From: Halosimplex litoreum
GTDB lineage: Archaea; Halobacteriota; Halobacteria; Halobacteriales; Haloarculaceae
Assembly (NCBI RefSeq): GCF_016065055.1
Contig: NZ_CP065856.1
Span: forward strand, 1,549,836-1,613,835
Direction of reading: 5' to 3'
DNA length: 64,000 nucleotides
Part shown: piece by piece, positions 53,515 through 61,898 of the stretch
How positions within the stretch are numbered: the stretch's first letter is position 1
How the letters are laid out: each line of letters begins with the position of its first letter
Made by a program: the position numbers and the translations under genes
The notes under the pieces: generated by a model
The model's database searches: none
Told to the model about the DNA's origin: nothing
The model's input: the letters and a program-made list of their open reading frames with translations, nothing else

Positions 53515-54135
53515 ATGCCCGCGGAGATAACGCGCGAATCGATCGTCGAGCAACTAGGGGACGTGACGTACGACCGATTCCTGTTCTACCTGATGGGCCC
53601 GTACAAGTCGTTCAACCTCAGCTACGTGCTGAGCGAAGAGGAACGAGACGGGATCGATCTCGAAGACCTCCCCGGGCCGTTACGGCGACTGTTCCGAAAC
53701 AGGGACGACATCGATGCGGCACAGGCACTCTTGCGGCGGGTACAGGGGGATCTTCGGACGGATCCCGGAGTGAACGCGTTTCTGGCACTCGACGCCGAGG
53801 TCGATACCGACGACGTCGATGCGGCGACCCAGAGCATCGAGTTCACGCGATGTAGCAACGCGACGGCGTTCGTGCTTCCGTTTCTCGGGCACAACTTCGG
53901 CGTCGGCGAGGAGGCCGGAAGCGTACTGGAAGCGCTCTCGGAGACACACGGCGACCGACTGGTGTTCGTCCGAGAGGAGGACGTGACGAGCGCCATGATC
54001 CGGTCGGCTGCGGTGCGGTGGGACCTGCGAGTCGCGACGTACGAAACCGAGGCGGAACTCGTCGGGAAGCTACGCCGGTTCGCCGGGAGGGTCATGCAGC
54101 GCGAACGTCGCGGTGACCTCGACCGCCTCGATTGA
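53515..54135 (+). CDS. DUF7509-like protein (module 2)
   Basis: A 206-residue paralogue of the protein at 9099 with the same ordered blocks: FYLMGPY, LLRRVQGDLRTDPGVNAFLALDAEV, AATQSI, FGVGEEAGSVLEAL, RWDLRVATYETE. The GPY, the mid-chain Asp/Glu residues and the GVGEEAGSV loop are conserved in both copies, so they are likely binding or catalytic residues. A Rossmann-like nucleotide-related fold is inferred; it has no detectable signal or membrane segment. Confidence 0.7.
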   Translation: MPAEITRESIVEQLGDVTYDRFLFYLMGPYKSFNLSYVLSEEERDGIDLEDLPGPLRRLFRNRDDIDAAQALLRRVQGDLRTDPGVNAFLALDAEVDTDDVDAATQSIEFTRCSNATAFVLPFLGHNFGVGEEAGSVLEALSETHGDRLVFVREEDVTSAMIRSAAVRWDLRVATYETEAELVGKLRRFAGRVMQRERRGDLDRLD

Positions 54136-54160
54136 GCGGCGCTCGGAGACGACCGTCGGA

Positions 54161-54784
54161 TCACCGACTCCGTCCGCGGACCCGCGACTGGACGTGCTCG
54201 GGAAACACGTCCGAAACCGTCGCCTCCCCGTACTCGTCGGCCATCAGCGCCCGCAGTTCCGTCTCGTAGTCGCCGGTCGGGATCGCCTCGCTCGGCCCCG
54301 TCTCCACGTCCAGCAGCCGCCCGGCGAGTTCGTCGATGGCACCGCGACCGTAGCCCGCGAGCGGGCGCAGGTAGTCGATACCGTTCCTGTCTTCGAGGCT
54401 CTGGGCGAACGGCCGCTCGATCACGGGCGCGCGGTCGTCGCGGCGGGTGCCGTCCGCGACCGCCGAGAACGACTCCCCGCCGACCGCCTCACGAGCCGCG
54501 ACCGTCTCCAGCGCGTGCTCGTGGACCAGCTGGATCCCCTCGCGCGGGTAGTCGTCCGTTACCATCCGGTCGACGGCCTCGCGGGCCACCGACTCCTCGA
54601 GTTCGACCGTCGCCACCGGCAACCCCAGCCGCTCGCCGGTCTCGCGGGTAGTCTCGGCCACGGACGGTCCCCTGTCGAGGCCGAAGGTGCAACTACAGAG
54701 CACCACGTCGTAGAACGGGTCCAGCACCACCGCGGCGAGCGCCGAGTCTTTGCCGGCGGAAAAGAGTGCGGCGACCGTCGGCAT
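54161..54784 (-). CDS. PP-loop ATPase-like protein
   Basis: A 207-residue protein that opens with a PP-loop, ALFSAGKDSALAA, as in ATP pyrophosphatases (diphthine-ammonia ligase and tRNA thiolation enzymes are relatives). The middle of the chain has PVIERPFAQSLED and a C-terminal helical part. The stop codon lies 1 bp from the next gene in the same direction (ATG at 54784; the following gene ends at 54785). Substrate not evident. Confidence 0.75.
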   Translation of the reverse strand: MPTVAALFSAGKDSALAAVVLDPFYDVVLCSCTFGLDRGPSVAETTRETGERLGLPVATVELEESVAREAVDRMVTDDYPREGIQLVHEHALETVAAREAVGGESFSAVADGTRRDDRAPVIERPFAQSLEDRNGIDYLRPLAGYGRGAIDELAGRLLDVETGPSEAIPTGDYETELRALMADEYGEATVSDVFPEHVQSRVRGRSR

Positions 54785-55144
54785 CTACCGGCGCTGGATG
54801 TCGAAGCTCTTCTTGTCGGGCTGGAGCTCCTTGAGGAGCTGTTTCATCTTCTCGTCGTCGATCTTCCCCTGGATGCGGCCGCTCTGGGCGAGCGCGAGCA
54901 CCTGCTGTTCGACCTGCTCGCCGAACTCCTGTTTGGACATCTTGACCGTGTTGAGCCGCTTGCGCGCCTCGTCGGTGAGGTGCTTGCGCAGCATCGCCTT
55001 CTTCTGGGCCTCGCGCTGCTCGCGCTGGGCCTCCATGGCCTCCTCGTCGACGCCCTGGCCCTGGCCGCCCTGCTGGTCCTGTAGCTGCTCCATCTTCTCC
55101 TGGCGGAGCTTCTCGAGCTCCTCGTCGTTCGGTTCGCCGCTCAT
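54785..55144 (-). CDS. PDCD5-like DNA-binding protein
   Basis: A 119-residue protein of the PDCD5/TFAR19 family: an N-terminal helix with acidic and Gln-rich segments ([24 protein letters not shown]) and a compact helical core ([46 protein letters not shown]) ending [11 protein letters not shown]. Abuts the PP-loop gene and is cotranscribed with it. Associated with S19e in archaea, as here. Confidence 0.9.
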   Translation of the reverse strand: MSGEPNDEELEKLRQEKMEQLQDQQGGQGQGVDEEAMEAQREQREAQKKAMLRKHLTDEARKRLNTVKMSKQEFGEQVEQQVLALAQSGRIQGKIDDEKMKQLLKELQPDKKSFDIQRR

Positions 55145-55244
55145 AGGCGTCCCTTGTCGAGTCGCGGGGAAAACGATTTCGGAGCCATCACCGCGGCGGC
55201 CGAGCTACCCGAAGCAGCGAACGAGAGAGAACGATCCGCAGACG

Positions 55245-55706
55245 TTAGGCGTAGCGTTCGAGTTCCGGGCGGTCGAGGGCTTCGAGGACCTCGCCGGCGA
55301 CGTCGTCGAGGAGGCTCTGGCCCTCGGCGGTGATGCGGCGGCCCTCGCCCTCGGCGGTCTGGACGTAGCCGGCTTCCTCGAGCTGCTGGAGCGCGCGACG
55401 GACGATCTTGCCGCTGCCGTCGGTGGTCTGGTCCGGGCGAACCACGTAGCGGTTCGAGCCCTGCTTGGTACCGCCGTAGGCCGTCCGGAGCGCGCCGACG
55501 CCGGTGGGGCCGTCGACGGCGACCTTTCGGAGGAGGCTGGCGGCGCGGAGCTGCCAGAAGTCCTCCTGTTCGGGCGGGAGCTCGCGACCGACGCCGGTCT
55601 TCGCGAACTTGAGCCAGTCGGGTTCCTGTACCTCGTCTTCCTCGGCGAGGCGCTCGGCGACCGCCTCGTTGAGGTCTTCCGCGGGCACGTCGTAAAGCGT
55701 CGTCAT
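55245..55706 (-). CDS. rps19e: 30S ribosomal protein S19e
   Basis: A 153-residue ribosomal protein S19e: MTTLYDVPAEDLNEAVAERLAEE start, then the S19e blocks DFWQLRAASLLRKVAVDGPTGVGALRTAYGG and NRYVVRPDQTTDGSGKIVRRALQQLEEAGYV. The start ATG at 55706 was chosen; the longer frame upstream is not typical. The same transcript probably includes the PDCD5-like gene 100 bp downstream. Confidence 0.93.
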   Translation of the reverse strand: MTTLYDVPAEDLNEAVAERLAEEDEVQEPDWLKFAKTGVGRELPPEQEDFWQLRAASLLRKVAVDGPTGVGALRTAYGGTKQGSNRYVVRPDQTTDGSGKIVRRALQQLEEAGYVQTAEGEGRRITAEGQSLLDDVAGEVLEALDRPELERYA

Positions 55707-55889
55707 TGCAGATGTCTTCCGGAGCGGCTCATTTAAGGGCATCGTTCGCGGGACGGGTGCGGGACGGGGACACAGGGTGAGCGAGGGCGACCGAAGGGAG
55801 CCCTCGGACAAGCGAACGGGGAGCGCGAGCGACCCGTGAGCAGCGAGAAGGCGGTCGCCGGGAGGACGGCCGGTGGTGGGAGCGGTGGG

Positions 55890-56906
55890 TCAGTCGCCGA
55901 CGCCGAGGGCGAAGGCGACGCCGCCGCCGACGACGGTCGGGAAGACGTAGGTGGCGCCGCGGTGGACGAGGACGGCCGCGCCGGCGACGCCGCCGGCGAT
56001 CCCGGTCGTCGAGACGAGCAGGGCGATCAACACGGCGTCGACGCCGCCGAGTCCGCCGGGCAGCGGTGTCATCCCGGCGACGGCGCCCATCGGGACGACG
56101 AGCAACACCGACGAGAACGGGACCGTGTGACCCAGCGCGTACACCGACAGCCACAGCGAGGTACACTTCGCCAGCCAGCCCAGCGCCGAGAAGCCGACGG
56201 CTTCGAGCAGCGTCGTGCGGCTCGTCGCGACGCGCTCGATGGCGGCGAAAAACCCCTCGATGCGGCGCTCGATGGCCTCGGGCGTCGGCGGCGACACACG
56301 GGGGACGACCCGGCCGAGCGTGCGGACGACCGGTGTGGCGGCGCCGACGACCGCCCCCTCCAGCTCGTAGCGGTACTGCCAGCCGAAGTAGGCAGCGGCG
56401 GGGATCCCGACCAGAAGGACGACCAGCGCGCTCGTCGCGAAGACGAGGTTGCGGCCGAACTCGGCGGCGCCGGCGAGGACGAACGTGAGTCCCACCACGG
56501 CGTAGCCGATCGAGGGGACGAAGTGGAGCGCGTCGACGGAGGCGATGGCCGCCAGGCCGGTCTCGTACTCGCTGTCGGTCGCCCGGGAGATGAGGTAGCC
56601 GCTGACGGGCTCGCCGCCCGCCTGACCGAAGGGGGTGACGTTGTTCGAGAAGACCGCGCCGGCGAAGACGAACCCGCTCATCGCGACCGACAGCGGGGCG
56701 TCGAGCGCGCCGAGTACCGTCCGCAGCGCCATCCCCCAGAGGAACAACCACACGACCGCGACCCCGAGGATCACGAGGAGGAACTGCGGCTCGATCCCGC
56801 GGAGCTCGGTGAGGATGTCGCCGATACCGACGACCCACACCAGGGCCGCGAGAACCAGCGCAGCGCCGACGAAACCGACGATCGTGGCCCACCTGTCCCC
56901 GTTCAT
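55890..56906 (-). CDS. flippase-like membrane protein (UPF0104/AglD-like family)
   Basis: A 338-residue protein with about eight helices including WVVGIGDILTELRGIEPQFLLVILGVAVVWLFLW and GAVAGMTPLPGGLGGVDAVLIALLV (the conserved PGGxGxxD motif). Members of the lysylphosphatidylglycerol synthase TM / UPF0104 family act in lipid or glycolipid transfer, and in haloarchaea AglD-type proteins carry such a C-terminus. Substrate is unknown here. Confidence 0.75.
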   Translation of the reverse strand: MNGDRWATIVGFVGAALVLAALVWVVGIGDILTELRGIEPQFLLVILGVAVVWLFLWGMALRTVLGALDAPLSVAMSGFVFAGAVFSNNVTPFGQAGGEPVSGYLISRATDSEYETGLAAIASVDALHFVPSIGYAVVGLTFVLAGAAEFGRNLVFATSALVVLLVGIPAAAYFGWQYRYELEGAVVGAATPVVRTLGRVVPRVSPPTPEAIERRIEGFFAAIERVATSRTTLLEAVGFSALGWLAKCTSLWLSVYALGHTVPFSSVLLVVPMGAVAGMTPLPGGLGGVDAVLIALLVSTTGIAGGVAGAAVLVHRGATYVFPTVVGGGVAFALGVGD

Positions 56907-57103
56907 GGCGGGGCCGAAGGGCGTGGGCGGCTTGAACCCTCCGGAGTGGCCGCGGAGGCCGGACGGAACCGCGAGGACCGCCGCCCGGCCGACGACTGTC
57001 GCCCGGCCGACGACCGACGCCTCGCTCGCCGGGGGCGGAGGTCCCCGTCGGACGGCCCCGACCGAACCGCAGGGGGTTTCCGGGGAGCGGGCGAACGCGG
57101 GGT

Positions 57104-58024
57104 ATGGACGAACGGACCGCGTTGGGGCTGCTCGGCGACCGTCTGTCGGCGGCGGGCGACGACGCCGCCGTCGTCGACGGCCAGGTCGTGACCACCGACA
57201 TGCTCCACGACCGGACGGACTTCCCCGACGGGACGGCCCGCTACACCGCCGGCTGGCGCGCCGTCGGGGCCTCGCTGTCGGACGTGGCCGCGATGGGCGC
57301 CGACGCCACCGCTGCCGTCGCCGTCTACGCCGCCCCCGCCTTCGACGAGGCCCAACTCGCCGACTTCGTCGACGGCGCGAGCGAGGTCTGCGAAGCGGTC
57401 GGCGCCGAGTACGTCGGCGGCGACCTGGACCACCACGACGAGTTCACCGTCGCCACCACGGCGCTGGGCGACGCCGACGAGCCCGTTCCCCGCTCGGGCG
57501 CCGCAGTCGGCGACGCCGTGTGCGTCACCGGCTCCCTCGGTCGAAGCGGAGCCGCACTCCGGCTGTTCGAACGGGGCGATCCAACCGACCTCGAGCGCGC
57601 CAACGACCTGTTCCGCTTCGAGCCCCGCGTCACCGCCGGGCGCGCGCTGGCCGGTCGGGCGACCGCGATGATGGACTCCAGCGACGGGCTGGCCCGCTCG
57701 CTCCACCAACTCGCCGAGGCCAGCGACTGCGGGTTCGCCGTCGAGTCGCCGCTACCGATCGACCCGGTCGTCGACGAGGTGGCCGCCGATGGCGACGACC
57801 GGCTGGAGCTGGGCGTCCACTTCGGCGAGGACTTCGAACTCGTCTGTACGGTCCCCGAGAAGGCGCTCGCGGCCGTTCGCGAGGACCTGTCGGTCGATCT
57901 GACGCGAGTCGGGACGGTCGTCGAGCGCGAGGCGCGGAGCACCTCGGACCGCCGTGGCGAAGCCGCGGCGAGCCGCGTTACCCTGGACGGCGAGCCGCTC
58001 GCCGACAGGGGATACACGCACTGA
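57104..58024 (+). CDS. thiL: thiamine-monophosphate kinase
   Basis: A 306-residue ThiL: DDAAVVDGQVVTTDMLHD near the start (ATP/Mg-binding), WRAVGASLSDVAAMGADATAAV, GGDLDHHDEF and MMDSSDGLARSL. These are the ordered ThiL blocks. It phosphorylates thiamine monophosphate to the diphosphate. It has a short intergenic gap to the mechanosensitive channel gene. Confidence 0.92.
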   Translation: MDERTALGLLGDRLSAAGDDAAVVDGQVVTTDMLHDRTDFPDGTARYTAGWRAVGASLSDVAAMGADATAAVAVYAAPAFDEAQLADFVDGASEVCEAVGAEYVGGDLDHHDEFTVATTALGDADEPVPRSGAAVGDAVCVTGSLGRSGAALRLFERGDPTDLERANDLFRFEPRVTAGRALAGRATAMMDSSDGLARSLHQLAEASDCGFAVESPLPIDPVVDEVAADGDDRLELGVHFGEDFELVCTVPEKALAAVREDLSVDLTRVGTVVEREARSTSDRRGEAAASRVTLDGEPLADRGYTH

Positions 58025-58134
58025 GGGTCGCATCGCAGTCGCCCACCGCCACCGCCCGACGGGGCCCGCGAACTGCCGTCGCGGGCGAGACGGACCCGAC
58101 ACTTAACATCTTGTGAGTGGAGCTACCGATCGGT

Positions 58135-59016
58135 ATGTTCACACTGCAACAGGAAGTGGCGCTCGACCCCCAACAGTACGTCCCCGCGGTCGTCGGCGCC
58201 GTCACGACGGTCGTGTTGTTCGTCGTCTCGTTCGCGCTCATCTACGTGGTCGGACGGAGTGTGGCGACGAGCGCGGTCGAGCGCGGGCTCGAACGTCGAG
58301 ACGTCGACGACACGCTCGTCACGATCGCGGTGAGCGCGACCGTCGCCGTCGTCGCCGTCGTCGCCGTCGCGCTGGCTGCGACCGTCGCGGGCTTCGGCGT
58401 CGTGCTGGCGGCGTTCGCCACCCTGGCCGGGGCGCTCGCGCTGGCCGTCGGTTTCGCCGCCCAGGACCTCATCGCCAACTTCGTCGCCGGCGTGTTCATC
58501 ATCCAGGACGAACCGTTCACCGTCGGTGACTGGATCGAGTGGAACGGGAACGAGGGCGTCGTCCGGGAGGTCCAGTTGCGGGTGACGAAACTCGACACGT
58601 TCGACAACGAACTCGTGACGGTCCCGAACAGCGACCTCGCGAACGCCGCCGTCGTCAACAACGTCGCCAACGACCGGCGCCGCGTCTCGGTCGACTTCGG
58701 GATCGGATACGACGACGACATCGAGCGGGCGCGCGAAGCCATCGTCGACGAGGGCGCACGCGTCGACGCCGTCCTCGACGACCCTGAGCCGTCGGCGCCC
58801 GTCACGCAACTGGGCGACTCGGCCGTCGTCCTCTCCGGTCGTGTCTGGATCCGCCCGGACGAGTCCAGCTACGGAGCGGTCCGCTCGGAGTTCGTCGAGG
58901 CCGTCAAAGAACGGTTCGACGCCGACGGACTCGACATGCCCTACCCCAACACGGAGCTATCGGGCGATCTCACGGTCACGAACGCCGAGGCGCGCTCGGC
59001 GACCGGCGGCGATTGA
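58135..59016 (+). CDS. small-conductance mechanosensitive channel (MscS family)
   Basis: A 293-residue MscS-family channel: three N-terminal helices (VGAVTTVVLFVVSFALIYVVG.., the pore helix VVLAAFATLAGALALAVGFAAQDLIANFVAGV), then the conserved PFTVGDWIEWNGNEGVVREV and the beta domain with LVTVPNSDLANAAVVNN. It relieves osmotic pressure. The start at 58135 was chosen because a TATA-like CTTAACAT about 26 bp upstream predicts a leaderless ATG; a GTG at 58117 would add six residues. Confidence 0.88.
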   Translation: MFTLQQEVALDPQQYVPAVVGAVTTVVLFVVSFALIYVVGRSVATSAVERGLERRDVDDTLVTIAVSATVAVVAVVAVALAATVAGFGVVLAAFATLAGALALAVGFAAQDLIANFVAGVFIIQDEPFTVGDWIEWNGNEGVVREVQLRVTKLDTFDNELVTVPNSDLANAAVVNNVANDRRRVSVDFGIGYDDDIERAREAIVDEGARVDAVLDDPEPSAPVTQLGDSAVVLSGRVWIRPDESSYGAVRSEFVEAVKERFDADGLDMPYPNTELSGDLTVTNAEARSATGGD

Positions 59017-59049
59017 CTCGGTCGGCCCATCGGTTCACGCCGTCGGGGC

Positions 59050-60222
59050 TCACGCCGCGAGGATCTCGAAGGGGACGGGCGTGAAACAGAGGAGGCCGAG
59101 CACGAGCGTCAGCGCTCCCAGGGCCCGGCGACGGGATCCGATCGGGTCGTCGCGGATCGGCGTCGCGGGGCCGGCGTAGGCCAGGCCGGCGGCGATGACG
59201 CCCCAGACGACCCAGAGGACGACCGCGTTCGTCGCCTCCTGAGCCAGATAGAGGTATCCCGCGAGGCCGAACAGGGCCGCCGGGACGGCGGCGGCGACGG
59301 TCTCCTGGCGGGGGCCGAGGATCGCGCGGACGATGTGGCCACCGTCGAACTGCCCGACCGGCAGGAGGTTCAGGAACGTGACGAACATGCCGACCCAGCC
59401 GCCGAAGATCACGGGATTGGCCGCCAGCCCCGGGTCGGGATACGACAGCGGCTGGCCGGTCACCTCGGCGAGGATCACCAGCAGGAGCGGGTCGTTGAAG
59501 CGGATCGCGCCGCCGCCGCTGGCGACGCTCTCGGGGACGGTGATCGGGTCGAGGAACAACCCGATCACGGTCACGACGACCGTCGCGACCAGCCCCGCGA
59601 GCGGGCCGGAGACGCCGATGTCGAACAGCGCCTTCCGGTCGGGGATACGGCCGCGCATGCGGATGACCGCGCCCATCGTCCCGATGAGCGAGGGGAACGG
59701 GATGAAGTAGGGCAGGCTCGCGTCCACGTCGTGGTAGCGGATCGTGACGTAGTGACCGAACTCGTGGACCGCCAGCACGCCCAGGATCGCCGCGGTGAAC
59801 GGCCACGCCTCCAGCAGGGCCAGCGGGCTGTCGAGGTCGACGTAGTACCAGATCGACCCGACGTACAGCGTCGACAGCACCGTCAGGACGAAGAAGACGA
59901 GGTTCGTCCACGGGATCCCGTCGATGTGTGGCGAGCGGGGTTCGGCGACGAGGACGTACTGCGGGCGGGTGGGTCCGAACCGGTCCTCGACGACCGGCCG
60001 CTCGTCGAACGGCGCCGACGACTGGGCGCGAGTCGTCAGCGACACGTCGTAGCCGGCGTCGCGGAACAGGCCCCACAGCTCGCGCTCTAAGACCTCGGCG
60101 GACGCCAGCGGCGTACCCAGGTAGTAGACCGTCTCGTCGTCGACGCGCACGTCGGCCACCTGAAAGACCGACTCGACGTCCGCGACCGGCGGCCCGTCCG
60201 CCGGCGTGCGACGCTCGTCCAT
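59050..60222 (-). CDS. site-2-protease-like M50 membrane peptidase
   Basis: A 390-residue membrane protein with HEFGH (about residue 140-144, the HExxH zinc motif) in VLAVHEFGHYVTIRYHDVDASLPYFIP, a second motif with NLLPVGQFDGGH (NxxPxxxxDG), and a sequence of helices. The N-terminal 100 residues are soluble with two strand repeats. It converges on the MscS gene and its promoter (TATAAATC at 60248) is in the region after the ATG at 60222. Confidence 0.88.
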   Translation of the reverse strand: MDERRTPADGPPVADVESVFQVADVRVDDETVYYLGTPLASAEVLERELWGLFRDAGYDVSLTTRAQSSAPFDERPVVEDRFGPTRPQYVLVAEPRSPHIDGIPWTNLVFFVLTVLSTLYVGSIWYYVDLDSPLALLEAWPFTAAILGVLAVHEFGHYVTIRYHDVDASLPYFIPFPSLIGTMGAVIRMRGRIPDRKALFDIGVSGPLAGLVATVVVTVIGLFLDPITVPESVASGGGAIRFNDPLLLVILAEVTGQPLSYPDPGLAANPVIFGGWVGMFVTFLNLLPVGQFDGGHIVRAILGPRQETVAAAVPAALFGLAGYLYLAQEATNAVVLWVVWGVIAAGLAYAGPATPIRDDPIGSRRRALGALTLVLGLLCFTPVPFEILAA

Positions 60223-60542
60223 CGACCGTCGGTTGGATCCTCCCGAGTATAAATCCCGGGACACCACCGGCGACCGAACGGACCACTGGACCGAACGGCT
60301 ACGGAACGGACGGACACGCCACCGACTCGGCGACGACGCCGGACGCGCCGCTGGGCCGGTCCGACGAGAGAGAGCGGGTCGGAACGCCCGCGCTCGGGCG
60401 TCCCGTCAGGGACAGGGGTGTGGTGAACGGATAGTGCAGTGTTCCGGGTCCGGTGTGTGGTGGGGTCGGACGGCGGTGCCGCCCGGGTGTGGATGGGGTC
60501 TCACCGGGGTCGGAGCGTGCGGTGTGCTGTGAAGCTCGGTCG
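60223..60542. other. intergenic region, promoter of the M50 gene
   Basis: About 320 bp. The TATA-like tract GTATAAATCC (60247-60256) serves the leftward M50 gene. The GC-rich remainder has no gene-like frame or repeat that I can support. Confidence 0.5.
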
Positions 60543-60791
60543 TCAGGCGACTTCGACGCGCCACGTGGTCGCGCTCGTGTAGGACCACTTCTCGACCTCG
60601 AGTTCGGTCGTCGAATCGCGGATCTTCACCATGAGCGCGCCGATCTCTTTGGGTGACAGGCCGACCTCGTCGGCGATGAACTTGCTCTTGAAGTACATCT
60701 CGCCGTCCTCGGCCTTCTGGCGCAGGTACGCCTTGAGTCGCTGTTCTTTCGACGGCGCGTCGTCGTTGGAGGGCTGGAGTATCGAGCTCAT
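60543..60791 (-). CDS. small winged-helix-like protein (DUF7123-like)
   Basis: An 82-residue protein with the layout of a winged helix: EQRLKAYLRQKAEDGEMYFKSKFIADEVGLSPKEIGALMVKI, a wing (TELEVEKWSYTSATTWRVE). I associate it from memory with DUF7123, common in haloarchaea. The ATG at 60791 follows a TATA-like tract at about 60823-60831. Confidence 0.7.
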   Translation of the reverse strand: MSSILQPSNDDAPSKEQRLKAYLRQKAEDGEMYFKSKFIADEVGLSPKEIGALMVKIRDSTTELEVEKWSYTSATTWRVEVA

Positions 60792-61178
60792 GTTGACACC
60801 TCGTTTCGCTCTGTGGCCGGTAATCCCATATAAACGGAGGAAGCTTCGGGTGGCTTCGTGTCGTTTCACAGACGACCGGGGTGAAACGGGTCGTTCGCGA
60901 GATTTTATAACGTTTTCTCGGCGCCGTAGACATTTTATACGCTGTTTTGAGCCGCCGAGACGTTTTTGCGCTCGAGTCGCACGGCCGCCCCGTGAACGCG
61001 CGCGAAAGGCGGATTCAACCCGGTCTCGAGGTCATTATTGCCGCATTCGTAGCCGTCCTGACGACGAGCGGTCGCGCGGGCGTCCGGGAGCGGAGAAGGT
61101 CTCGGAGAACGGCAGCGCCGCTGGGCGGGCGTCGCGGCTTGACAACCCTTAAGACGGCATCGCGGTTACGCCGTCCCA
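60792..61178. other. intergenic region with AT-rich promoter tracts
   Basis: About 390 bp: AT-rich TATATAAACGG-type sequence at 60825, further TTTTATAACGTTTTC and TTTTATACGC at 60902-60945, then GC-rich sequence and CCCTTAAGACGG at 61148 just upstream of pyrH. No gene recognised. Confidence 0.5.
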
Positions 61179-61898
61179 ATGAAGACAGTCGTCTCTATCG
61201 GCGGGAGCGTGCTCGTCCCGTCGGTGGGTCCGGAGCGGGTGCGGGCCTACGCCGACGCGGTCGAATCGCTCGACGCCGACGGGTACACGCTCGGGACCGT
61301 CGTCGGCGGCGGCCCGACGGCTCGCGAGTACATCGGGGCCGCACGCGATCTGGGCGCCAACGAGATCGAACTCGACCAGCTCGGCATCGAGGTCACCCGC
61401 CTGAACGGTCGCCTGCTGATCGCCGCACTCGACGAGCGGGCCGCCCCGACGCCGCCCGAGAGCTACGAGACCGGGCGCGAGGCCATCCGGCGCGGTGACA
61501 TCCCCGTCATGGGCGGGACCGTCGCCGGCCAGACCACCGACGCCGTCAGCGCCGCCTTCGCCGAGTACGTCAACGCCGACCTGCTGGTCTACGCCACCAG
61601 CGTCGACGGCGTCTACGACGCCGACCCGAGCGAGGACCCCGACGCCGCGAAGTTCTCTGAGATCACCGCCGACGAACTGGTCGGGCTGATCGCCGACCTG
61701 GAGATGGACGCCGGGAGCAACGCCCCCGTCGACCTGCTGGCCGCGAAGATCGTCCAGCGGTCGGGTATCCGTACTGTGGTCCTCGACGGCACCGAGCCCG
61801 CGGCCGTCGAACGGGCGATCCGCACCGGCGACCACGACGGCACCGACGTGGTCCCCGAGGGCGTCGGCGAGGCGCCCGCCGAGTGGGGCGACCGATGA
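61179..61898 (+). CDS. pyrH: uridylate kinase
   Basis: A 239-residue UMP kinase of the amino acid kinase family: IGGSVLVPS near the N-terminus, then VVGGGPTAREYIGAARDLGANEIELDQLGIEVTRLNGRLLI and LLVYATSVDGVYDADPSEDPDA, the ordered PyrH blocks. It makes UDP from UMP. The TATA-like CCCTTAAG (61148) lies about 28 bp upstream, fitting a leaderless start. Overlaps lysS by four bases. Confidence 0.92.
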   Translation: MKTVVSIGGSVLVPSVGPERVRAYADAVESLDADGYTLGTVVGGGPTAREYIGAARDLGANEIELDQLGIEVTRLNGRLLIAALDERAAPTPPESYETGREAIRRGDIPVMGGTVAGQTTDAVSAAFAEYVNADLLVYATSVDGVYDADPSEDPDAAKFSEITADELVGLIADLEMDAGSNAPVDLLAAKIVQRSGIRTVVLDGTEPAAVERAIRTGDHDGTDVVPEGVGEAPAEWGDR